Assembly: GCA_041393775.1 (NCBI GenBank)
Contig: JAWKJM010000004.1
Coordinates: 62,001 to 126,000, forward strand
DNA from: JADKAV01 sp041393775
GTDB taxonomy: Bacteria; Actinomycetota; Actinomycetes; S36-B12; UBA10799
DNA length: 64,000 nucleotides
Direction of reading: 5' to 3'
Position 1 is the first letter of the stretch, and each line of letters starts with the position of its first letter. Below the pieces are notes generated by a model. That model had not been told where the DNA came from. It made no database searches and saw nothing but the letters and a program-made list of their open reading frames with translations. Made by a program: the position numbers and the translations under genes. Of this stretch, positions 40,995-48,346 are shown piece by piece.

Positions 40995-41930
40995 TCACCG
41001 GCCCCCGAGGCGCGGGTTGACGATCTGCTCGAGGGCCCGGCCGATCATGGTGAACGACAACACCACGAGGACGACGCACAGACCGGGCGGGCCGATGTAC
41101 CACCACGCACCGGCGGAGACTGCACCGTTTGAGAACGCTTGGTCCAGCGTGGCCCCCCACGACGGGCGCAGCGGGTCGCCGAGTCCCAGGAACGACAGGG
41201 TCGTCTCCGAGAGGATGGCGATCGCCACGGTGAGGGTGGTGTTCGCCAGTACCAGGGGGAACACGTTGGGCAGCACGTGCCGGGTCATCTGGTGCCAGTT
41301 GCCGCTACCGAGGGCGCGGGAGCGCTCCAGGTACGGCCGGCCCTCGACGGACAGGGTCTGGGCCCGTATGAGCCGGGCGGTGCCCGCCCAAGAGGTGACG
41401 CCGATGACGATGATGATCGTCACCGGCGAACCACCGCCGAGGACGGTGGCCAGCACGATCGCCAGTGGGAGGAACGGGATCACCAGGACCCAGTCCGTCA
41501 GCCGTTGTAGAGCGGCGCCGCCCAGCCCGCGATAGTGGCCGGAGGCGATCCCCACCGAGGTCCCGATGACCATGGAGATGAGGGTGGCGGCGATGCCGAC
41601 GGTCAGGGACACCCGCGCCCCCCACGCCAGCAGCGCCAGCATGGACCGGCCGGCGTCGTCGGTACCCAGCCAGTACTGCCCGGAGGGCGGGTCCAGCAGT
41701 TCACCGGTGGCCCGCGTCACACTGATGGTGTCCGGCGGGAACAGTACGGGGGCCAGCAGCGCCACGACCGCGAAGAAGACCAGGATCCCCAGCCCGGCCA
41801 TGCCGGCCCGGTGTGTGCGGAACTGTCGCCATCCGCGTCCGAGGGCCTCGCGCCGGCGGGCCCGGGCGATCGCCCTGCGGCCCTGCGGCTGTGCCGCCCG
41901 GCCGCCAGGGGTCTGCTGATCACTGGACAT
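40995..41930 (-). CDS. Second oligopeptide importer, permease 2 (OppC/DppC type)
   Basis: Permease of 311 residues with six membrane spans. A basic N-terminus (RRAIARARRREALGRGWRQF) is followed by the OppC_N helix GMAGLGILVFFAVVALLAPV. GQYWLGTDDAGRSMLALLAWG, the EAA loop VEGRPYLERSRALGSGNWHQ and ETTLSFLGLGDPLRPSWG are typical. The chosen ATG at 41930 overlaps the permease 1 stop (TGATG) and has GAGG upstream; GTG at 41933 is also possible. Confidence 0.92.
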   Translation of the reverse strand: MSSDQQTPGGRAAQPQGRRAIARARRREALGRGWRQFRTHRAGMAGLGILVFFAVVALLAPVLFPPDTISVTRATGELLDPPSGQYWLGTDDAGRSMLALLAWGARVSLTVGIAATLISMVIGTSVGIASGHYRGLGGAALQRLTDWVLVIPFLPLAIVLATVLGGGSPVTIIIVIGVTSWAGTARLIRAQTLSVEGRPYLERSRALGSGNWHQMTRHVLPNVFPLVLANTTLTVAIAILSETTLSFLGLGDPLRPSWGATLDQAFSNGAVSAGAWWYIGPPGLCVVLVVLSFTMIGRALEQIVNPRLGGR

Positions 41931-42997
41931 CACGACCTCACTCTCGGGTCGATCAAGGCGTAGAGCAGGTCGGCCACCAGGTTCGCCAGCACGACTCCGA
42001 TGGAGAACAGCAGGAAGATGGCCTGCAGCAGCGCCACGTCCGGGCCACGCAGGGCCTCATAGGACAGCAGCCCGAGACCCGGCCACGAGAACACGGTCTC
42101 CACCGTGATGGCGCCGGACACGGTGAATCCGAGGTTCAGGAAGATGAGCGTGATGGTGGGCAACAGGGCGTTCGGGACGGCGTGCCGGCGGCGTACGAAC
42201 TTGTCCGACAGCCCCTTTGCCCGTGCCGTGGTGAGGTAGTCCTCGTCCATCTCGTCCACCAGCGATGAACGCATCACCAGCGCGTACTCGGCGAGGTAGA
42301 CCAGCGTCAGGGTCGCGACGGGTAGCACCATGTGCCATGCCACGTCCAGCCAGCCGGCCAGAGACGAGGTATCCGTCCCTGGTGATGAGATACCCCCGAT
42401 CGGAAAGATGCCGGGCAGCCCGAGGACCCCGACCCCGAAGACGATCAGCAGGATCATGCCGAGCCAGAACTCGGGCATGGAGTACAGGGTGAGCGTGACG
42501 CCGGTCGACACCTTGTCGAAGGCCTTGCCCCGCCGCCATCCCGCCTTGATCCCGATCCAGACGCCGATGATCGAGGCCAGCACGATCGCCGTGCCCACCA
42601 GCAGCAGAGTGGGCCAGATCCGCTCGGTGACCAACTCCCACACCGGCCGATTGAACTGCGCCGAGTCGATCGTGCTGGAGAACGGGTTCCGCAGGTAGGT
42701 GAGGAACTGCTCGAGGACCGGGCGGTCCAGTTCGGCCCGCAGTGCGGCCAACTGCTCAGCCGGAACGTTGCGTCCCCGCGTGTACATCCCGATGGGATCT
42801 CCCGGGAGCATCCGGAACAGGAAGAAGTTGACCACCAGGACGAACAGCAGGGTGCCCAGTGCGGCACCCGTCTTGCGCAGGGCGAAGCGCGCGCCGGGAG
42901 ACAAACCCTTTGACCCCTTCTGCCGGCGCGACAGAGGTGGCGGGCCGGGGACCGGGTCAGGACCTCCGCTCCCGGCGACGTCCTGGATCAGCGACAC
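41930..42997 (-). CDS. Second oligopeptide importer, permease 1 (OppB/DppB type)
   Basis: Permease of 355 residues, longer than usual because of a 40-residue Pro/Gly-rich cytoplasmic N-terminus. Membrane spans start at ALGTLLFVLVVNFFLFRML; PGDPIGMYTRGRNVP, the EAA loop DEMDEDYLTTARAKGLSDKF and TVETVFSWPGLGLLSYEAL are family marks. GTG at 42997 lies four bases after the binding-protein stop, without a hairpin between them (unlike the first importer). Confidence 0.92.
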   Translation of the reverse strand: MSLIQDVAGSGGPDPVPGPPPLSRRQKGSKGLSPGARFALRKTGAALGTLLFVLVVNFFLFRMLPGDPIGMYTRGRNVPAEQLAALRAELDRPVLEQFLTYLRNPFSSTIDSAQFNRPVWELVTERIWPTLLLVGTAIVLASIIGVWIGIKAGWRRGKAFDKVSTGVTLTLYSMPEFWLGMILLIVFGVGVLGLPGIFPIGGISSPGTDTSSLAGWLDVAWHMVLPVATLTLVYLAEYALVMRSSLVDEMDEDYLTTARAKGLSDKFVRRRHAVPNALLPTITLIFLNLGFTVSGAITVETVFSWPGLGLLSYEALRGPDVALLQAIFLLFSIGVVLANLVADLLYALIDPRVRS

Positions 42998-43001
42998 GGG
43001 C

Positions 43002-44867
43002 CTACTCCACGTCGTCGTCGGCCGGTCGCCGGCGTCCGATCAGCACGCCGCCGAGCACCAGGACCGCGGCGACCAGCACGCCGCCGATGATGAGCCCCGG
43101 GTTGACGCCGCCGCCGGACGAGGCGGCACTGCCGCTTTCGGCCGACACCGGCTCGATGCTCTGGTACGACCAAGTGCCGTACTGGAACAGCAGCACGCCG
43201 TCCGGCTCCGGCTGCGGGGTGAAGTTGGTCCAGCGGTCCGACCGGTAGGCGGTCGGGTTGTCGTAGAACACCGTCACGACGTAGGCGTTGCTGTCGTACA
43301 ACTTCTGCTGCATCGCCTTGACGATCTCGGCGCGCTTGGCCTGGTCCGTCTCCAGTTTCTGCTCCTGGTAGAGCTTGTCGTACTCCTCGTCGCAGTAGAA
43401 CGAGTCGGACAGGCCGGCATAGATGGTGCCGTCCTCCTCGGTCGACCGCTGGTCGCAGGTGAAGGTCGAGAGCTGGTAGTCCGGGTCCGGTTCGACGACC
43501 CAGCCCCACTCGAACATGTCGAAATCGCCGTTGCCGACCTTCTCGTAGAGGGTGTCCTCGCTGACGATCTTCACCTTGACCTCGATGCCGATCTGGGACA
43601 GCCAGTCCTTGACGTACTCGACCACCTTCTGCGACTCGCTGGACTCCTGCCGGCCCAGAAGGCGCAGTGACATCCGATCGCCGTCCGGCGATACCCGCAC
43701 TCCGTCGTCGCCCATCGTGTACCCGGCTGCGTCCAGGGTCGCGTTGGCCGCGGCCAGGTCGAACGTCACCGGATCGGCGGGCTCGAGGTGCAGGTTCGTG
43801 TACAGGGGCGGGATGACCGTCGAGCCGGGGCTGGCGAATCCGCCGTACACCTTGTCGGCCAGCACCTGGCGGTCGGTCGCCTGGGCGATCGCCAGGCGCA
43901 CCTGCGGGTCGAGCACCAACTTGCTTCCGTTCCCGATCGGCGTGCCGTCGGTCAGTGCCGCCCCCATGTTGAACGCGATCTCGTTGAACCCGGAGTACAC
44001 GCTGGGGACCGTGGTGATACCTTCCACGCCGGACAGCGAGTTGAAGACGTTCGCGCTGAGATCGTTCGCGTAGTCGACCTCACCCTTGCGCAGCGCTTCG
44101 GCGATCGCGTCGGCGTTCTTGTAGACCCGGAAGACGACCTCGTCGGCCGCGGGCTTGCCGGCGTAGAAGTTGGGATTCGCTTCGAAGCGCAGGTACTCGC
44201 CCTTGCGGCGCTCCACCAGAACGTACGGGCCGCCGCCGACGACCGCCTCGCCGCCTTCCGGCTCGTTCTTGTAGGACTTGACCTGCTTGCCGTCGATGTT
44301 CTTCCAGATGTGTTCCGGGAGGATGTACACCGCCAACTGGTACATGATCGGCGACGGCTTCTTCACGTACAGGACCAGCGTCGTGTCGTCTTCGGCGACG
44401 GCCTTGGTGATCGTGGACGTGTAGCCGCCGTAGTTGGTCTGCTCGATGTCGCCGTTGATGACCCGGTTGAAGGTGTACGCCGCGTCGCGCGCCGTCAGCG
44501 GCTTGCCGTCGCTCCACTTGAGACCGGGCCTGATCTTGTACGTCCAGTACGTCTGGTCCTCGGACTCCTCCCAGGACTCCGCCAGGCCGGGGACGGTGGA
44601 GAAGTCCGCTGCAGAGTACTCGGTGAGCGTGGGGTACATCATCTGGTATGCCTCGAAGGAGGCAGCCGCGATGCCGGTGAACGGGTTCGTCGAGTCGACA
44701 TCCTGGGTGATGCCTACAGTGAAGACCGTCTTCTCCCCGGAGTTGTTCGGCGCCGGGGACGGGCTCCCCGACTCGTCCGCGATTGCCGGCACCAGCGGCA
44801 GCGCGAACACCACCGCTATCGCACCGGCGATCGCCGCCCGCGCTTGCCAGAGTCTGCGTACCCTCAT
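43002..44867 (-). CDS. Second oligopeptide importer, membrane-anchored substrate-binding protein
   Basis: SBP_bac_5 protein of 621 residues. The signal peptide (RRLWQARAAIAGAIAVVFAL) has no lipobox Cys. A Gly/Ser linker near 575-588 leads instead to a C-terminal membrane helix PGLIIGGVLVAAVLVLGGVL and an RRRPADDD tail, so the domain is tethered at its C-terminus. The binding domain shows TQDVDSTNPFTGIAAASFEA, RPGLKWSDGKPLTARDAAYT and GGGPYVLVERRKGEYLRFEAN. First gene of the minus-strand operon; AGGGAGG lies 6 bases before ATG 44867. Confidence 0.9.
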   Translation of the reverse strand: MRVRRLWQARAAIAGAIAVVFALPLVPAIADESGSPSPAPNNSGEKTVFTVGITQDVDSTNPFTGIAAASFEAYQMMYPTLTEYSAADFSTVPGLAESWEESEDQTYWTYKIRPGLKWSDGKPLTARDAAYTFNRVINGDIEQTNYGGYTSTITKAVAEDDTTLVLYVKKPSPIMYQLAVYILPEHIWKNIDGKQVKSYKNEPEGGEAVVGGGPYVLVERRKGEYLRFEANPNFYAGKPAADEVVFRVYKNADAIAEALRKGEVDYANDLSANVFNSLSGVEGITTVPSVYSGFNEIAFNMGAALTDGTPIGNGSKLVLDPQVRLAIAQATDRQVLADKVYGGFASPGSTVIPPLYTNLHLEPADPVTFDLAAANATLDAAGYTMGDDGVRVSPDGDRMSLRLLGRQESSESQKVVEYVKDWLSQIGIEVKVKIVSEDTLYEKVGNGDFDMFEWGWVVEPDPDYQLSTFTCDQRSTEEDGTIYAGLSDSFYCDEEYDKLYQEQKLETDQAKRAEIVKAMQQKLYDSNAYVVTVFYDNPTAYRSDRWTNFTPQPEPDGVLLFQYGTWSYQSIEPVSAESGSAASSGGGVNPGLIIGGVLVAAVLVLGGVLIGRRRPADDDVE

Positions 44868-44908
44868 CTGTTTCCTCCCTGTCGGGTCGCGGGTGCTACC
44901 GTCCGGCC

Positions 44909-46999
44909 ATGCCATCCCCGCCCCTGCCCCAAGCAAACCCCACCACAGTGCGGTGGGGTGCCGGGAATCGAGAAGACGACTTCGGCTGGCTGGCCGGTGA
45001 CGGCCCCGATGTTCTCCGGGTGCTGACGGACGAGCGCGCCTACTACGAGGCGAGGGTCCATCAGCTGCGTCCCCTTCGGGACGAACTGGCCTCCGACATG
45101 CGCGGGCTTCTCCCCGACGCTGACATGTCGGTCAGTTTCACGCGACGAGGATACACGTACCTGATGCAGTTCCGCCCCGCAGCCGACCTGCCCTGCCTGG
45201 CCCGCCGCCCGCGGGGCGCCGACGCACCGGTTGAGATCCTCGTCGACCTCGATGCGGTTGCGGCGCAGGAGGGTTCCTCCTTCGCCGAGTTCGGCCTGAC
45301 CGAGCCGGGACCGGGCGACCGCACCCTGGCATGGTCAGTCGATCTGACCGGCGCCGAGAAGTACTCGTTGCGCTTCCGCGACCTGACGACCGGGCACGAC
45401 CTGCCGGACCGCGTGCAGGGGACCTACTACTCGGGTGCCTGGGACGCCACGGGCACCCGATTCCTCTACGTCGTGCCCGACCACGCCATGCGGCCGTGGC
45501 AAGTGCGCGAGCACATCCTGGGGACGCCCGCCGACACCGATCGGTTGGTGCTGCAGGAGGACGACGAGTCGTTCGACGTGACCGTGCGCGCGACCCGTTC
45601 CGGGGAGTGGATCCTCATCGAGTCCCGCAGCCGGGACACCAGCGAGTGCTGGCTGCTACCGGCCCGGGACACCTGCGCCGCCCCGCGTTCGGTGGCCGGA
45701 CGCCGCCGGGGCACGGAGTACACAGTCGACCACGCGCCACGGGCCGGACACGACGAGTTGCTGATGCTCACCAACGACGAGGCCCCGGAGTTCCGGGTTC
45801 TGGCGGCCGCGACCGACACGCTCGGGCCATGGCGAGAGGTGGTGGCCCACGACGCGGAAGTCCGGGTCGTGGCCGCCGACGCCTTCGCCACACACGTGCT
45901 CCTGACCCTGCGCGCCGACGGCCTGCCGCTGCTGCGGGTGGTCAGGCGGGACTGGTCGGACTCCTACGACATCCCGCCCGCGGACGAGGCGTCCACCGTC
46001 TGCCTGACCCGGGTGGATGATTTCGACCCGGGCGCCGTCACGATCCGTACCGAGGGTCGCACGGTGCCGGCGTGTTGGTGGGATGTGGACCTTGAGTCCG
46101 GCGACCGGGCCGAGGTGTACGAGACGCGAGCCCCCGGCCTCGAACCGGCGCGCTACGCCGCGTCGCGGGTGTGGGTCACGGCTAGGGACGGCGCCCGGGT
46201 CCCGGTGACCCTCTGGCGGCGCAATGACGTCGCGCTCGACGGGAGCGCACCCTGCCTGCTGTACGGCTACGGCGCCTACGAGTACGTCTTCGAGCCCGAG
46301 TTCGACGCGGCCCTTCCGGCACTGCTGGAGCGAGGTGTGGTCTTCGCCCACGCCCACGTGCGCGGTGGTGGGGAGATGGGCCGGGCCTGGTGGGAGCGGG
46401 GTCGGCTGCTGCGCAAGCGCACCACCTTTGACGATTTCGTCGACGTTGCCGACGCCCTAGCCCACGACGGTGCCCTCGGCCTGGTGGACGGGCGTCGTAT
46501 CGCGAGCCGGGGGTTGTCCGCCGGGGGGCTGCTGCAGGGTGCGGTGTACTCGCAGCGCCCGGACCGCTGGCGGGCGGTGGTCGCCGAGGTCCCGTTCGTC
46601 GATGTCGTCACCGCCATGTCCGATCCGTCGATCCCGCTGACGGTGAACGAATGGGACGAGTGGGGCGACCCGCGCGACCCGGAGTACATGGCCTACCTGG
46701 CCGGGTACTCGCCATACGACAACCCGCCACCGGCAGACCGACGACCGCCGCTGCTCGTGACCGGCGCCTTGCACGATCCCCGGGTCCTGGTCCGGGAGCC
46801 GGCGAAATGGGTGATGGTGCTGCGGGCGACCGATCCCGACCGGGGGGCGGGGACGGACCCGGCCGATCCTACCTCCCCGGGCACGGTGCTGTTCCGGGTC
46901 GAGACCGCTGAGGGCTCCCACCACGGACCGTCCGGACGTTTCGGACACCTGGACTACGAGGCCGAGGTGGCCGCGTGGGTCCTCACCGCCCTGTTCTGA
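44909..46999 (+). CDS. ptrB: Oligopeptidase B (S9A serine peptidase)
   Basis: Cytosolic prolyl oligopeptidase-family enzyme of 696 residues that cleaves short peptides, in relatives after Lys or Arg. The beta-propeller fills about 70-400. The hydrolase domain shows YGYGAYEYVFEPEF, HVRGGGEMGRAWWE, GLSAGGLLQGAV (Ser537), GALHDPRVLVREPAKWV (Asp623) and GSHHGPSGRF (His671). It is divergent from the binding-protein gene of the second importer by 41 bp, which suggests joint use of imported peptides. Part of the 3' end is duplicated downstream. Confidence 0.92.
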   Translation: MPSPPLPQANPTTVRWGAGNREDDFGWLAGDGPDVLRVLTDERAYYEARVHQLRPLRDELASDMRGLLPDADMSVSFTRRGYTYLMQFRPAADLPCLARRPRGADAPVEILVDLDAVAAQEGSSFAEFGLTEPGPGDRTLAWSVDLTGAEKYSLRFRDLTTGHDLPDRVQGTYYSGAWDATGTRFLYVVPDHAMRPWQVREHILGTPADTDRLVLQEDDESFDVTVRATRSGEWILIESRSRDTSECWLLPARDTCAAPRSVAGRRRGTEYTVDHAPRAGHDELLMLTNDEAPEFRVLAAATDTLGPWREVVAHDAEVRVVAADAFATHVLLTLRADGLPLLRVVRRDWSDSYDIPPADEASTVCLTRVDDFDPGAVTIRTEGRTVPACWWDVDLESGDRAEVYETRAPGLEPARYAASRVWVTARDGARVPVTLWRRNDVALDGSAPCLLYGYGAYEYVFEPEFDAALPALLERGVVFAHAHVRGGGEMGRAWWERGRLLRKRTTFDDFVDVADALAHDGALGLVDGRRIASRGLSAGGLLQGAVYSQRPDRWRAVVAEVPFVDVVTAMSDPSIPLTVNEWDEWGDPRDPEYMAYLAGYSPYDNPPPADRRPPLLVTGALHDPRVLVREPAKWVMVLRATDPDRGAGTDPADPTSPGTVLFRVETAEGSHHGPSGRFGHLDYEAEVAAWVLTALF

Positions 47000-47021
47000 G
47001 CCAGTGATGCGGTGGCGCCCC
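46771..47021 (+). repeat. 251-bp direct repeat, copy 1 (ptrB 3' end)
   Basis: It is identical to 47292-47542 except for three substitutions (about 98.8 per cent), with a fixed offset of 521 bp. It includes the last 76 codons of the gene and 22 bases beyond the stop. Confidence 0.9.
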
Positions 47022-47096
47022 CTCTTGCGAGCCGGGGGGACATCCCGCCGGACGGGCCTGCCTGGACGGGTGGGTCGACCCGGGCGCCGTTCTGAT

Positions 47097-47520
47097 CGCA
47101 GCACGGCCCGGACCGCTGGCGGGCGGTGGTCGCCGAGGTCCGCCGACGCCGCGTCGACCGTTCGGTGGGCGGTCGGTCACCGCCATGTCCGATCCGTCGA
47201 CGGCGCCCGAGGGTGACGGTGAACTGGAATGGGTCTTCGCTCGAACGCCAGTGGTGTGGGGGAGATGCGCGGGTCCCGTCGGCCCTGGCTGGCACGATCC
47301 CCGGGTCCTGGTCCGGGAGCCGGCGAAATGGGTGACGGTGCTGCGGGCGACCGATCCCGACCGGGGGGCGGGGACGGACCCGGCCGATCCCACCTCCCCG
47401 GGCACGGTGCTGTTCCGGGTCGAGACCGCTGAGGGCTCCCACCACGGACCGTCCGGACGTTTCGGACACCTGGACTACGAGGCCGAGGTGGCCGCGTGGG
47501 TCCTCGCCGCCCTGTTCTGA
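47097..47520 (+). pseudogene. Decayed partial duplicate of the oligopeptidase B 3' end
   Basis: The segment first matches ptrB around 46557-46635 in patches (CCGGACCGCTGGCGGGCGGT and CCGCCATGTCCGATCCGTCG are shared), then jumps and matches 46771-47021 almost exactly. The frame that remains (111 codons from 47185) keeps the Asp (HDPRVLVREPAKWV) and His (SHHGPSGRF) parts of the triad but has no Ser domain, so it cannot be a working peptidase. It is best explained as tandem duplication followed by deletion. Confidence 0.85.
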
Positions 47521-47542
47521 GCCAGTGATGCGGTGGCGCCCC
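47292..47542 (+). repeat. 251-bp direct repeat, copy 2
   Basis: Partner of 46771-47021. It ends 7 bp before the 33-bp-arm palindrome at 47549. Confidence 0.9.
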
Positions 47543-47548
47543 TCTTCA

Positions 47549-47626
47549 GCGAGGTTAGAGAACGTGCACGAGGTTAGAGAACACACGCGTGGATTCTCTA
47601 ACCTCGTGCACGTTCTCTAACCTCGC
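47549..47626. repeat. Palindrome of the CTCTAACCTCG family (locus 2), 33-bp perfect arms
   Basis: Arms 47549-47581 and 47594-47626 are exactly complementary over 33 bases around a 12-nt loop that is itself nearly palindromic (CACGCGTG). Each arm contains two copies of CTCTAACCTCG (or complement) 19 bp apart, the same phasing as at 16.7 kb. It lies between the convergent ptrB fragment and the SDR gene. As RNA it would form a very stable hairpin from either strand; as DNA it offers four symmetric 11-bp boxes. Confidence 0.9.
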
Positions 47627-47641
47627 CGCAACGTCCAGCCA

Positions 47642-48346
47642 TCACTGCTCCGGCACCAGGACGATGCGGGAACCGTTCTCGACGGCGGGGTCGGCCATGG
47701 CATCGGCCACCGCCGCGCCGACCACGCCGGTGTCGGTGAACGTCCGGAACGCCTTGCCAGGGTTGCGGGCCCTCATCTGGTCGTCGACGAGGGCGTTGAC
47801 CACCAGGATCAAGGCTCGCGCCTGGGTGCCGCCGAAGCTGTCGCCAAGCGCTCTCATCCATGTCTCGGAGGCCCCCTTGACGCTGGCGTAGGCGGCGTTG
47901 CCGGCGGTGGGCGACTGGGCCTGGACGCTCGACAGGATGAAGAACCGCCCCGCGGGGGCGGCGATCAGCGCCTCGCGGAAGACCGCGCTGGTGACCCGGA
48001 GCGTGCCGAAGATGGCGGGCTCCAGGGCCGCGAACTGCTCGACGGCCTTTCGGTCCACGGTCTTCGACCCCTGCCAACCGCCGACAAGATGGACGACGGC
48101 GTCGATCCGGCCGTGTCGCTGGAGCAGCTCGTCCCGGAACGCCTCCACAGCGTCGTAGTCGAGCAGGTCCACGGTCGCGACCTCAGCCGTCCCACCGGCC
48201 GCGACCACCGCCTGCGCCGCTGTGTCCGCAAGGGCTTCATCGCGGTCGACCATGACGACGTGCGCATGACCGGCGAGCGCAAGGGAAACGCCGCGGCCGC
48301 CCATGCCCGCCCCCAGAACGACTGCCACGGGGGTCGAGGTGCTCAT
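47642..48346 (-). CDS. Short-chain dehydrogenase/reductase
   Basis: SDR of 234 residues. The nucleotide site reads VVLGAGMGGRGVSLALAG, a variant of TGxxxGxG. Other marks are VDRDE after strand 2 (an Asp, suggesting NAD preference), HLVGGWQGSK in place of NNAG, ILSSVQAQS (catalytic Ser) and YASVKGASETW (Tyr and Lys, near 156-160). Its ATG overlaps the stop of the DUF6421 gene (ATGA), so the two proteins are made together. The substrate is unknown. Confidence 0.88.
   Translation of the reverse strand: MSTSTPVAVVLGAGMGGRGVSLALAGHAHVVMVDRDEALADTAAQAVVAAGGTAEVATVDLLDYDAVEAFRDELLQRHGRIDAVVHLVGGWQGSKTVDRKAVEQFAALEPAIFGTLRVTSAVFREALIAAPAGRFFILSSVQAQSPTAGNAAYASVKGASETWMRALGDSFGGTQARALILVVNALVDDQMRARNPGKAFRTFTDTGVVGAAVADAMADPAVENGSRIVLVPEQ

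Noticed and set aside
47185..47520. The 111-codon frame as a functional small gene
   Set aside because: Its C-terminal two-thirds copies the ptrB end, while the N-terminal part is a scrambled remnant without a ribosome site. It is better called a pseudogene fragment.
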